From: Alphaproteobacteria bacterium
GTDB taxonomy: Bacteria > Pseudomonadota > Alphaproteobacteria > Rs-D84
Direction of reading: 5' to 3'
Assembly (NCBI GenBank): GCA_017937735.1
Contig: JAGBCZ010000013.1
Span: 1-54,750, forward strand
Length of the DNA stretch: 54,750 bases
The first letter of the stretch is position 1. Every line of letters begins with the position of its first letter. The position numbers and the translations under genes are program-made. Below are positions 17,760 to 25,818 of this stretch, in pieces. The notes under the pieces were generated by a model. The model was given only the letters and a program-made list of their open reading frames with translations, made no database searches and was not told where the DNA came from.

Positions 17760-18936
17760 AACAAATATTTTTAATACAAACAATGCTGGCGCCAGTATAA
17801 CAGAAGTACTGTTGGCAATGGCCATTGTTGCAATGGCAACACCGTTTGTGTACAAACAGATTGCGCAAACCAATCAAAATATTCGTGATATTGCTGTGGC
17901 AAAATCTATTATTGCAACACGTGATTCTGTATTAAATTTTATTCGAACAAATCAAGACAAATGGCCTGATGCTGTACAGATACAACTGGATGCAGAAGAT
18001 TTGGCATTGATATCACCAAATGCATTTACTGGATTTATCGACAAGTATCCAGTTGTTGGAACAACTATAACCGATGTATATTTAGCGTTTAAAATAGACA
18101 CATCTAATTTACATGCAAATAAAATTGCACAACACATTGGCGGCGATGCCGCAGTGGTCAGTAATGATGGCATTGCATACGGTAATACATGGGCAGTGGC
18201 CGCACCTGATTTTCAAACAGGCGATTTAATATATCGCATAACAAAAAATATTTCAGGCCAGGATACATCAAAATATCTGCATCGTGCAACATCTGGCGAA
18301 GACGATTTTAATGTCATGATGCGCGATTTAAATATGAATAAATATCATATACACAACGCATCAACTGTGGTGGCAGAATCAGCCAAGGTAAATAATGCAA
18401 ATTCTATTTTTGTAAATTCTGATATCTTGGATTCAAACAATGTATATTTTTCATCAGGCGCAAATATGGATGGCGAAAATGTATACTTTGGCAATCTGCG
18501 TGTAACAGGCGATATGTACGGTTTCAGAAATATATATGCAGATAATTTAAATGGTTCAAAATTTACTGCAACAGGCCGCATTATTACAGACAGGGCAAAT
18601 GTATTAAATTCCATCAAGGTTGGAAATAATATGGTATTAAAATCTGCATCGACACGTTCTGTCAGCGGGTTCACCGTTGTCAGTGCAGGCAGTGTTTTAA
18701 CCCCATTTGTATCCAGTGAAGAAATGATGTTTTATGACAATTTTGGTCTGACTGTATCTGGGGAATTGCTGATGTCAACAACACCACCATTACGAATTGG
18801 TAATTGGGTATTTCCATCAACAAAACCACCTGTGTTTTCTGAATTTGAAATCAGTCGTGCAAAAACACCTGATGCAATAACACATTCAGAATTTAATGAC
18901 ATAATTAAAACGGGCTGGCAAACAACGTATAAATAA
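17737..18936 (+). CDS. Large prepilin-like protein B (PilV-type minor pilin candidate)
   Basis: It overlaps the 3' end of gene A by about 20 bases, indicating translational coupling. ATG codons at 17737 and 17746 are both possible starts. The prepilin signature is clear: NAG|ASITEVLLAMA with glutamate at +5 and a hydrophobic helix (residues 18-36). After a globular part, the motif RDLNMNKYHIHN (about residues 196-207) introduces a run of short repeats rich in N, V, S and T, compatible with a beta-helix. The motif matches LTDLDMGNFSIT in A and the LNLAGHDINN stretch in C. No cysteines are evident in the mature protein. It is probably a paralogue in the same pilus. No enzymatic motif is visible. 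Confidence 0.72.
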   Translation: MVAMAVFKTNIFNTNNAGASITEVLLAMAIVAMATPFVYKQIAQTNQNIRDIAVAKSIIATRDSVLNFIRTNQDKWPDAVQIQLDAEDLALISPNAFTGFIDKYPVVGTTITDVYLAFKIDTSNLHANKIAQHIGGDAAVVSNDGIAYGNTWAVAAPDFQTGDLIYRITKNISGQDTSKYLHRATSGEDDFNVMMRDLNMNKYHIHNASTVVAESAKVNNANSIFVNSDILDSNNVYFSSGANMDGENVYFGNLRVTGDMYGFRNIYADNLNGSKFTATGRIITDRANVLNSIKVGNNMVLKSASTRSVSGFTVVSAGSVLTPFVSSEEMMFYDNFGLTVSGELLMSTTPPLRIGNWVFPSTKPPVFSEFEISRAKTPDAITHSEFNDIIKTGWQTTYK

Positions 18937-18940
18937 AAAC

Positions 18941-20257
18941 ATGAAGAAAAAAAACAAAAACTTTTTACACAAAAATTTACAACGTGGCAGTATGCTGGTC
19001 GAATTGCTGTTAAGCATTGCGTTGGCCGCACTGGTTATACCTTTTATTTTCCAATATCAACATCAGTCAATAGAACGCGCACAAAATATTGCAATCGCAA
19101 ATCAAATGTCGTTAATTCAACAGGCGCTGGAAAGACATATTATCGACAATCGTGAACGTTTATTAACAACAGTTGGACGAAATATTACACGCGTAGATAT
19201 CAAAGATTTAGTACCATACGGATTACCAGAATCAATTCTGGAACAAGGTAACGACAAATATCAACTGCGAATTTTAAAAACAAGTGATTCTGCCAATGGC
19301 GCATCATTACAGGGTGTTGTAATTCGTGCATCTGATGATATATCGCCGATGCGAACACGTGAAATAGTTAACTTGTCCGGCGGTTCAATGGGATTTATTG
19401 ATGATACACATGCATACGGCTCTTTTGGTACATGGCATACGAACACAATTGATTTAGGCACAAATTTAAAAAACGCAATTATTGAAACAACGCCTGCAAA
19501 AAATAACAGCGCATTATATCTGTGGCGCATTCCATCTGACAGTGCAGACGATGCAAAAATGTTATCTGCATTAAATCTGGCAGGACATGATATAAACAAC
19601 ACACAGTTTTTAAATGCAAATTTTGCCGAATTTACAGAAGATATATCTGCCTTAAAAATCGTGGCAAACGATGTTATATTTCAAAACAGAACAAATATAA
19701 ATAATACATACAACAGTTCGTACGCTGTTGTATCTGGGATGATGTCTTCTGATTCAAAAACACTGGAAATTTCTGGTACACTGTCATTGGCAGATACAGC
19801 AAAGTTATCATCACTGACAACAGAAAATTTATGGGTTTCAAATTTAACACTTGGCGGTCTGTCTGTTGATTCGTCACAAGATATTTCAACATTGAAAATA
19901 AATCAATCGTTGGATATGACATCTGGCAGAATAAATGCAATATTTGTCGGGGTCGGCTTTACAGGCTCTATAACACCACGTTTGGTTGTCTATGATAGAA
20001 TTGAAGATTCTAGCAAGTCTGGTTATTTCTGGGATGTGAAATCAAAGACCGCACATTTTGCCGATGCAACATTTGTCGAATTAAACCGTATGGCAACACT
20101 GGCTAGCATTGCCGAAGGCGATAAATCAACATTATCTGGACAAATATTTGGTGCGATTGCAACAAATAAAAATGCGACTGTGGCCGATTTTATGAATGCA
20201 ATCACACAAATACAACAACGTGTACGTGCAAAATATCAAAATTTGCAATTACAATAA
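18941..20257 (+). CDS. Large prepilin-like protein C (PilV-type minor pilin candidate)
   Basis: The gene starts four bases after B stops. A basic 16-residue leader ends at QRG|SMLVELLLSIAL, a prepilin peptidase site with glutamate at +5. It shares the element DLVPYGLP (about residues 89-96) with A, and the L-N-L-x(4)-I-x-N element (residues 211-219) with A and B. The downstream half is repetitive and rich in S, T and N. The C-terminus (DFMNAITQIQQRV and following) is helical and amphipathic. Length, 438 residues, matches shufflon-type PilV proteins of IncI conjugative pili. No recombinase or inverted shufflon segments are seen, so phase variation is not supported. Confidence 0.72.
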   Translation: MKKKNKNFLHKNLQRGSMLVELLLSIALAALVIPFIFQYQHQSIERAQNIAIANQMSLIQQALERHIIDNRERLLTTVGRNITRVDIKDLVPYGLPESILEQGNDKYQLRILKTSDSANGASLQGVVIRASDDISPMRTREIVNLSGGSMGFIDDTHAYGSFGTWHTNTIDLGTNLKNAIIETTPAKNNSALYLWRIPSDSADDAKMLSALNLAGHDINNTQFLNANFAEFTEDISALKIVANDVIFQNRTNINNTYNSSYAVVSGMMSSDSKTLEISGTLSLADTAKLSSLTTENLWVSNLTLGGLSVDSSQDISTLKINQSLDMTSGRINAIFVGVGFTGSITPRLVVYDRIEDSSKSGYFWDVKSKTAHFADATFVELNRMATLASIAEGDKSTLSGQIFGAIATNKNATVADFMNAITQIQQRVRAKYQNLQLQ

Positions 20258-20277
20258 TTTATGGTATAGATATAAGT

Positions 20278-20805
20278 ATGAAAATAAAATGCGATTTTTG
20301 TAAAACAGAATATCATATCGATAATATGCCAAACACACCCGTGCAATGTGCCGTATGTGGTCATACATGGAATGTTGTCACTGGGTCTAAAAGAAATGCA
20401 TGGTTGATGTTTTTTGCATCGTTGTGCGCATTATTATCTGCAATTGTATTTACAGTCGCTGTTATTACACAACATCAAATTAAACAGAAAAATCAGGGGC
20501 CTTTAATCGCTGATATTACTGGTGTAACAACGGCAACTGACGAAAACGGAATACAACATATTGTGGTCAGTGGGACCGTTACAAATGTATCAAATCAGAT
20601 TTATGGTGTGCCTGATTTGGTTATCGTATCGTCTGATGAAAACGGAAATGTATTGGCACAGCAAAAATTTATGCCATCGGCAACATTGCTGGATGTGGGT
20701 GCATCTGTCAACTTTAATCATACGTTGTCACAACAGCCAAATGGTGTAAAAAAAATATCTGCCAAGTTGGTTAACTTTGACGTACCAAAGGATGATACAA
20801 AATGA
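20278..20805 (+). CDS. Zinc-ribbon (MJ0042-type) membrane protein with DUF3426-like domain
   Basis: The 175-residue protein starts with a zinc ribbon, KCDFCKTEYHID and VQCAVCGHTW, providing two CxxC pairs within the first 30 residues. One transmembrane helix follows (about residues 41-62), then a beta-rich C-terminal domain containing VSGTVTNVSNQIY and VGASVNFNHTL, typical of DUF3426 proteins. Such proteins are common in alphaproteobacteria; their role is unclear. The cytoplasmic zinc ribbon and periplasmic domain suggest a signalling or scaffold function. The stop codon overlaps the next start by four bases (ATGA), so the two form an operon. Confidence 0.78.
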   Translation: MKIKCDFCKTEYHIDNMPNTPVQCAVCGHTWNVVTGSKRNAWLMFFASLCALLSAIVFTVAVITQHQIKQKNQGPLIADITGVTTATDENGIQHIVVSGTVTNVSNQIYGVPDLVIVSSDENGNVLAQQKFMPSATLLDVGASVNFNHTLSQQPNGVKKISAKLVNFDVPKDDTK

Positions 20806-21260
20806 AAAAAATAATATGCGCATTGATTATCGCAATCGTTGCGCCATTTGCACACGCAGATGACGCACCACAACCACGTATCAGTATATTTTCAACCAGC
20901 ACTGATTGGGAGGCTGTCACCGGCCTGACCCTGTCTGAATACCGTGGAACAGTTATACCTGATTCCAAGTTGGTAAAGAAAGGTCTGGTGTTGTATTATC
21001 TGGATGGCTTTCCATGTTATGGATTGGGGGCAGGCGTGCGTGTCTGGGTTGGACCAAACGGGCAAGACCATGAACATTTACACATTGCATGCGTTGCTGC
21101 GCCCACAGAAATTAAGTTCGCATATTTAAACGCATCACGTGATGCAGATGACCGGACAACAACAGGGATTATAACATGTCCAATTTCTGACAAGGGACGT
21201 GAATTAACAATTGATTTGTCTGATTGTATCGTTGGTCCAGACTGGTCAGAATATAAGTAA
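20802..21260 (+). CDS. Secreted protein of unknown function
   Basis: The 152-residue product has a signal peptide (MKKIICALIIAIVAPFAHA) with an AHA cleavage site. The mature region has four cysteines in two pairs (PCYG with IACV, and ITCP with DCIV) that could form disulfides in the periplasm. I do not recognise the fold. It overlaps the zinc-ribbon gene by four bases and precedes the pseudouridine synthase gene by nine bases, so all three are probably co-transcribed. Confidence 0.75.
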   Translation: MKKIICALIIAIVAPFAHADDAPQPRISIFSTSTDWEAVTGLTLSEYRGTVIPDSKLVKKGLVLYYLDGFPCYGLGAGVRVWVGPNGQDHEHLHIACVAAPTEIKFAYLNASRDADDRTTTGIITCPISDKGRELTIDLSDCIVGPDWSEYK

Positions 21261-21269
21261 AGGTTTATT

Positions 21270-22229
21270 ATGGTACACGTTCGTGAATTTAACGTATCTG
21301 ACACAGATGAAATTGTAAGACTGGATAAATTTTTGGCCGTGAATATGCCTGAATTTTCACGCAGTGAAATTCAAAAATTTAATATTAAACGTCAAAATGG
21401 CGGGGCTGTAAAATTTTCTGAAAAAGTACGTCCAGGCGATATATTTGTTGTTGAAATACCAGATGCGCAAACAGAAATTGCAACTGATAATATATCAACT
21501 GATTTTGATTTAGACATTTTATTCGAAGACGATGATATTATCGTGATAAACAAGCCACGTGGTGTTGTTATGTATCCATCTGCGGGGAACAAGACAGGAA
21601 CATTGGTACAAAACATATTGGCACACACACATCTGTCTGCATTGGGTGGCGATGTACGCCCTGGGGTTGTTCATAGACTGGACAAAGATACCAGCGGTGT
21701 TATGGTATTTGCAAAATCAGATGCAGCATTTCGTGGATTGGTAAAAATATTTTCAGAACACGATTTAACACGAAAATATATCGCATTTGTTTGGGGAATT
21801 CCAAATTGGGAAGAAGCAGATATCACAGGTAATATTGCACGTTCTTCACGCAACCGTCAAAAGATGACAATGGTTAAATCTGGGGGAAAACCCGCCCATA
21901 CCGAAGTGGCCGTAATAAATGCATGGTCACGTGCGGGCGTATCGCAAATGCGCTGTACATTGTTCACTGGACGCACGCATCAAATTCGTGTTCATCTGTC
22001 TGCACATGGTTTCCCAGTACTGTGTGACCCGTTGTATGGGCGTGGTTCTGCAAAATTAGGCAGTGTTAAAGATTCAGACTTATTAGACTTTTTAAAATCG
22101 CATGACGGACAAATGTTACATGCCGAAGTTTTAGAATTTGTACATCCTGTGACCGGTAAAAAAATGAAATTCAAGGCCAAGATGCCAGATGATATGATGG
22201 AACTAAAATATATTCTGGAAGAAATGTAA
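21270..22229 (+). CDS. rluD: RluC/RluD-family 23S rRNA pseudouridine synthase
   Basis: The enzyme converts uridines to pseudouridine in 23S rRNA. An N-terminal S4-like RNA-binding region (DEIVRLDKFLA to PGDIFVVE, residues 10-67) precedes the catalytic domain. The catalytic motif HRLDKDTSG places the nucleophile at Asp138, in line with Asp139 of E. coli RluD. INKPRG, KYIAFVWG, and GRTHQIRVHL followed by PLYG are all conserved. 319 residues is the usual length. Whether it modifies the RluD or RluC positions cannot be decided from motifs alone. A terminator follows directly. Confidence 0.9.
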   Translation: MVHVREFNVSDTDEIVRLDKFLAVNMPEFSRSEIQKFNIKRQNGGAVKFSEKVRPGDIFVVEIPDAQTEIATDNISTDFDLDILFEDDDIIVINKPRGVVMYPSAGNKTGTLVQNILAHTHLSALGGDVRPGVVHRLDKDTSGVMVFAKSDAAFRGLVKIFSEHDLTRKYIAFVWGIPNWEEADITGNIARSSRNRQKMTMVKSGGKPAHTEVAVINAWSRAGVSQMRCTLFTGRTHQIRVHLSAHGFPVLCDPLYGRGSAKLGSVKDSDLLDFLKSHDGQMLHAEVLEFVHPVTGKKMKFKAKMPDDMMELKYILEEM

Positions 22230-22254
22230 AAAAACACCCAATGGGTGTTTTTTT
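22228..22254 (+). terminator. Terminator of the RluD operon
   Basis: The stem AAACACCC / GGGTGTTT with an AAT loop is followed by eight or more T residues. It directly abuts an AGTG-family repeat. Confidence 0.88.
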
Positions 22255-22309
22255 TAGTGGTTAGTAAATGCAGTATATTTCATCACTAACCACTAACACT
22301 TATCACTAA
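22255..22309. repeat. AGTG-family inverted repeat, copy 4
   Basis: TTAGTGGTTAGT on the left pairs with ACTAACCACTAA on the right, around a core with ATGCAGTATATTTCAT. The right side carries extra CACTTATCACTAA units. It lies between the converging RluD and OmpA-like genes. Confidence 0.8.
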
Positions 22310-22312
22310 ATA

Positions 22313-22951
22313 TTATTTATTTGGAATAATTTTTATTTCAACACGTCTGTTTTGTTCACGACCTGCTGCTGTATCATTTGATGCGATTGGGTTTGAATAT
22401 CCCATACCCATTACTTCAAATCGATTTGATTTAACGCCCTGCCCCTGCAGATATGCCGCAACAGATTATGCACGCATCTTGGACAAGTTCAGGTTATATT
22501 CTGCGGTGCCTGTGTTGTCTGTATGACCGGAAACAAGTACTGTTGAATTGTTGTATTTGTTCAGAACACGTGCCACAGAATTTAATACTGGATAAAAGGA
22601 AGAATTTATATCTGCGGAATCTGTTTTAAATGTAATGTTACCTGGCATAATCAAACGAATACTGTCATCTGATTCAACAACCTGAACGCCAGTGGATACC
22701 AATTCTGCACGCAGTTCAGCAGCCTGGGCATCCAAGTAATACCCAACACCACCACCGATTGCAGCGCCTGCCAATCCACCGATTAAGGCACCCTTGCTGC
22801 TGTCTGTACTGCCAATCAATGCGCCAGTCGCTGCACCAATTGCGGTTCCCCATGTTGCTTTCGCTGTTTGTGTTTGACCAGTATATGGATTTACAGTTGT
22901 ACACGCAGACAACAATGTCAAAACGGCACCCAATGATACTAATTTTTTCAT
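22313..22951 (-). pseudogene. OmpA-family glycine-zipper lipoprotein interrupted by one in-frame TAA
   Basis: The gene encodes a lipoprotein (lipobox LLSAC, Cys17), a glycine-zipper segment (about residues 36-75, rich in GA and GG) and an OmpA C-terminal domain, the architecture of YiaD-like proteins. The frame is stopped by TAA at 22466-22468 after NLSKMRA, giving 161 residues. Translation in the same frame continues without any other stop for 50 codons: [22 protein letters not shown], and [12 protein letters not shown] complete a normal OmpA domain and end at a TAA at 22313. Exactly one sense codon is therefore replaced; CAA to TAA is the simplest change. The truncated product lacks the NRRVE peptidoglycan-binding helix. 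An AAAGGAG ribosome site precedes the ATG. Confidence 0.88.
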
Positions 22952-23013
22952 TTTTTCTCCTTTGACTGTTTTGTAATAGATGTATTTTAAAATATATTTT
23001 ACAAAATTACAAA

Positions 23014-23036
23014 AATAAAAGTGCCGATTGGCACTG
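23014..23036 (-). terminator. Weak terminator after the small membrane protein gene
   Basis: GTGCC-GATT-GGCAC (23021-23034) is followed on the minus strand by a U-rich stretch broken by one A. It lies just downstream of the stop at 23041. Confidence 0.6.
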
Positions 23037-23040
23037 TTTA

Positions 23041-23271
23041 TTATCTTGTTTTTTGTTGTATCATTTGTTCACGAACAAAATTAGCTGTCGGAACCGTATC
23101 TGTTTTAATCGAATCAGTGTGCAATTTTTGTTGTATGTTTTTTACGTCAGATGTTTTTGATGCGTCTGCCCCAAAAACACCATGCAAATGTGTCACAACA
23201 GCCACGGACAATGCGCATAATAATAAAGTGCTTATCGTATCTTTTACTTCTTTCTTTGTTTCTGGTTTCAT
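23041..23271 (-). CDS. Small membrane or secreted protein of unknown function
   Basis: From the ATG at 23271 the product is 76 residues: a charged N-terminus (MKPETKKEVKD), one hydrophobic segment (about residues 14-31) and a polar tail ending in a Q- and K-rich helix. An AAGAAG sequence lies upstream as a weak ribosome site. The coding potential is supported by position, a downstream hairpin and the membrane-like composition, but no family is recognised. It lies just downstream of tRNA-Val. Confidence 0.5.
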   Translation of the reverse strand: MKPETKKEVKDTISTLLLCALSVAVVTHLHGVFGADASKTSDVKNIQQKLHTDSIKTDTVPTANFVREQMIQQKTR

Positions 23272-23292
23272 ATTCTGACTTCTTTTTTGCAA

Positions 23293-23315
23293 TAAAAATC
23301 CGCCATCTGGCGGAC
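23293..23315 (-). terminator. Terminator of tRNA-Val
   Basis: The stem CCGCC / GGCGG with a four-base loop is followed on the minus strand by ATTTTTA. It begins eight bases past the tRNA 3' end. Confidence 0.75.
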
Positions 23316-23322
23316 GAATTCG

Positions 23323-23399
23323 TGGTGGGTGTTGAGGGACTCAAACCCCCGACCCTCTCGGTGTAAACGAGATGCTCTAATCAACTGAGCTAAACACCC
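23323..23399 (-). tRNA. tRNA-Val (anticodon UAC), CCA encoded
   Basis: A complete cloverleaf can be drawn: acceptor GGGTGTT with AACACCC, D stem GCTC with GAGC, anticodon stem TCTCG with CGAGA, and T stem GGGGG with CCCTC (one G-U pair). The anticodon loop TTTACAC puts TAC at positions 34-36, reading GUA and wobble valine codons. The discriminator is A, followed by an encoded CCA. The gene is 77 bases including CCA. Confidence 0.96.
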
Positions 23400-23452
23400 G
23401 ATTGCTGTTACAGCGGACAAATAATATAATATATTTTTTGATTTGTCCAGTT

Positions 23453-24181
23453 TTATTTTATATTTTTTCCATTTTCTGCATTTATGCGCTGTTTTCCAAC
23501 AGAAACAATACCATTTTCGTACATTGGCGCAGACTGTTTTTCAACCGAAGTACGCCAGAAAACATCACCGTTTTTCACAGATATGGCATATAAATTGCTG
23601 TCTGTGCCGACAACAAACGCATAATCACCTGCGATTGTAAACGAAACAGGAACACTGATGTCAACACACCATTGTTTAACACCAGAATTTGCATTTATTT
23701 TGCAAAATGCGTTGCCCAGCCCACCCGCATATACAGAATTTTTATACGGAACAACCGGGGCAACGATATCAACCATTGATGCGCCACCGGTCAGATTGCT
23801 GATGCTGTAAATATCTGCAATCCAAATAATTTGACGTGTTTTGGGGTTTAGTTTTACAACTTCGCCCGTGGTTAGGCCGGCATACAAATATTTCCCATCA
23901 CATACAGGCTGTTGATTACTGGACACAGAATTATTTGTTGCAAAACCACTAAACACGCGGCGTTCGCCATCCCAGATGACATTTGCAGAATCTTGGGAAT
24001 ACGGACAGTTTGCATTATCAAACACAAATGCTGTTTCTGGGACATTTGTAATATCTTGGTTTAAGACCTTGACAGATGCACTGTCAAATATAGCAGTGCG
24101 TACCCCCGGCAAAATCGGATCGTGTTTATCGCATGCACATAATGCAACGATACAACAAATAAACGCAGTGGATTTACGCAT
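23453..24181 (-). CDS. bamB: BamB-like outer-membrane assembly lipoprotein (short beta-propeller)
   Basis: The 242-residue protein begins with a lipoprotein signal ending CACDKHDPILPGVR; the sequence DPILPG after the lipidated cysteine is typical of alphaproteobacterial BamB. Three PQQ-like propeller blades are visible, with LYAGLTTGEVVKLN, SVYAGGLGNAFCKIN and AFVVGTDSNLYAIS. BamB helps BamA fold outer-membrane proteins. It follows a YfgM-like gene, which is the standard order in many proteobacteria (yfgM-bamB-der), although der is elsewhere in the window. The protein is about 130 residues shorter than usual, so some propeller blades are missing or too divergent to see. Confidence 0.72.
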   Translation of the reverse strand: MRKSTAFICCIVALCACDKHDPILPGVRTAIFDSASVKVLNQDITNVPETAFVFDNANCPYSQDSANVIWDGERRVFSGFATNNSVSSNQQPVCDGKYLYAGLTTGEVVKLNPKTRQIIWIADIYSISNLTGGASMVDIVAPVVPYKNSVYAGGLGNAFCKINANSGVKQWCVDISVPVSFTIAGDYAFVVGTDSNLYAISVKNGDVFWRTSVEKQSAPMYENGIVSVGKQRINAENGKNIK

Positions 24182-24196
24182 AGTATTTTCACCTTG

Positions 24197-24847
24197 TTAA
24201 CGCAGACTTTGTGCTGTGCCAGAAATAACAGATGGTGCTGATGCATCATTTATGATTTTATCCAACCATTTGTTTGCGTGTGCCACGTCCCCTTCGGCCA
24301 GATATTTTTGCGCAACAGTTAATGCCGCAGTATAATAAAATGGTGATTTCTTGGTATTTAAATCAGACAGATATTTTTCAACCTGGGCGGCAGTCATATC
24401 GTTTCCACGAATACTGATTATGTGCAACTTGGCCAAATCACGAAAATCAGCCGTATCACCATCAGATGCCAATTTATCAAGTTTTTTTACATCTTGGTCC
24501 AGCATATACGACTGAAACAATGCCAAATCACCCATTGCGCCAGATGTATTATCCGCCAGCGCCGCCAACGCATTTGCATCGACATTATTTATTGCTGTTT
24601 CATACGCCACCGCCGTTGCAATCTGGTTTGCACGATGTGTACGCATACCAATTTGAATTCCTGTTGCGATAATCAACACAATGAAAACCGCAGCCATGAT
24701 ATGCTTGGAATAAGTTTTTATAAATTTCAATGTTTTTTCGTTATTAACTTCTTCCCAGACTTCACGATACAAGGCATCTTGGGCATGTTCTGCGTATGTT
24801 TTTTTTGGTGTCTTTACCTTCTTGTTTCTTTCCAACATAGTTGCCAT
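24197..24847 (-). CDS. YfgM-like tetratricopeptide membrane protein
   Basis: The 216-residue protein has a cytoplasmic N-terminus, one transmembrane helix (about residues 51-67) and a periplasmic helical region with TPR-like repeats (LAKLHIISIRGND, YYTAALTVAQKYLAEGDVAHA). YfgM-type proteins associate with SecYEG and periplasmic chaperones and sit beside bamB, as here with 15 bases between the genes. Its start ATG at 24847 has an AGGAG site nine bases upstream. It is divergent from rpoH. Confidence 0.75.
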   Translation of the reverse strand: MATMLERNKKVKTPKKTYAEHAQDALYREVWEEVNNEKTLKFIKTYSKHIMAAVFIVLIIATGIQIGMRTHRANQIATAVAYETAINNVDANALAALADNTSGAMGDLALFQSYMLDQDVKKLDKLASDGDTADFRDLAKLHIISIRGNDMTAAQVEKYLSDLNTKKSPFYYTAALTVAQKYLAEGDVAHANKWLDKIINDASAPSVISGTAQSLR

Positions 24848-24862
24848 AATAAATTTCTCCTG

Positions 24863-24893
24863 TTGCTTGATAATTACTAATTTATGTTATACT
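24863..24893 (+). promoter_or_regulatory. Extended -10 promoter for rpoH
   Basis: TGT-TATACT (24885-24893) is an extended -10 box; a TTGATA at 24867 or TTGCTT at 24863 could serve as -35. The -10 ends nine bases before the rpoH ATG, so the transcript would start two or three bases before the start codon. There is no Shine-Dalgarno. Confidence 0.65.
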
Positions 24894-24902
24894 ATAAAAG
24901 TT

Positions 24903-25817
24903 ATGACGAAGGAAATCAAGAGCACTTTACCGGCAACAAAAAACACCAGCATTGTGGCCGCACGTGGGGTCAGCGATGAATCTGGATTGGCCCAGTATAT
25001 TCAAATGGTACAGAAAATCCCTGTACTGACAGCAGAACAAGAATACGAATATGCAACACAATGGGCGCAAAACCAGGACCAGATTGCTGCGGAAAAACTG
25101 GTGGCCAGCCACTTGCGTTTGGTTGTGTCTGTTGCATACGATTATAAAAATTACGGTATTCCTGTTGGTGATTTAATCGCCAGTGGAAATATGGGACTGA
25201 TGCAGGCATTACAAAAATTTGACCCAGAAAAAGGATTTCGATTTTCTACGTACGCCATGTTCTGGATTAAGGCTGAAATATACGAAACAATTCTGAACAA
25301 CTGGTCAATTGTTAAAATCGGAACGTCTGCAAATCAAAAACGTGTATTCTTTAATTTGTCACGTGCAAAACGCGCACTTGGAATTATGGACAACAATTTG
25401 TCCGAAGAACAAACAAAACAAATCGCAGATTATTTAGAGGTTCCAGAAAAAGACGTTGCACGTATGGCAACCAGGGTTGGCGCACGTGATTTGTCACTGA
25501 ACGCACCAATAAATTCCGAAGATGGCGGCACAGATATTTTATCTAATATGACAGACGGCCGTGAAACAATCGAAGATACATTAGAACAGATTGAATTTAG
25601 ACGGCGTGGTTATGAATTATTAAAAAAACATTTGGCAAAAATGCCAGAACGTGACCGTGAAATTCTTGTTGCACGAAAACTACGCCAACCTGTGGCAACA
25701 CTTGAATCTTTGTCACAAAAATATGGCATATCACGTGAACGTGTACGACAAATCGAAGAGCGTGCATACAACAAACTGCGTGATGCAATTCTGAAAGAAA
25801 GCGAAGGTAACAAATAA
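24903..25817 (+). CDS. rpoH: Heat-shock sigma factor RpoH (sigma-32)
   Basis: The 304-residue protein directs RNA polymerase to heat-shock promoters. Region 2 (ASHLRLVVSVAYDYKNYG to STYAMFWIKAEI, residues 68-126) is canonical, and the RpoH-box sequence NQKRVFFNLSRAKRA (residues 144-158) separates it from housekeeping sigma factors. Region 4 ends with the HTH LSQKYGISRERVRQIEERA. The frame is open further upstream, but homology begins at the ATG at 24903. The message appears to be almost leaderless, so a 5' RNA thermometer of the E. coli type is not possible from this promoter. One base separates the stop from the porin start, so the two are probably co-transcribed. Confidence 0.95.
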   Translation: MTKEIKSTLPATKNTSIVAARGVSDESGLAQYIQMVQKIPVLTAEQEYEYATQWAQNQDQIAAEKLVASHLRLVVSVAYDYKNYGIPVGDLIASGNMGLMQALQKFDPEKGFRFSTYAMFWIKAEIYETILNNWSIVKIGTSANQKRVFFNLSRAKRALGIMDNNLSEEQTKQIADYLEVPEKDVARMATRVGARDLSLNAPINSEDGGTDILSNMTDGRETIEDTLEQIEFRRRGYELLKKHLAKMPERDREILVARKLRQPVATLESLSQKYGISRERVRQIEERAYNKLRDAILKESEGNK

Positions 25818-25818
25818 C

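Noticed and set aside
16404..20257. Shufflon-type phase variation in the prepilin genes
   Set aside because: No inverted recombination sites or site-specific recombinase gene are visible.
22466..22468. TAA read as a sense codon (altered genetic code)
   Set aside because: Many other genes in the window end correctly at TAA, including the flanking ones, so reassignment is not supported.
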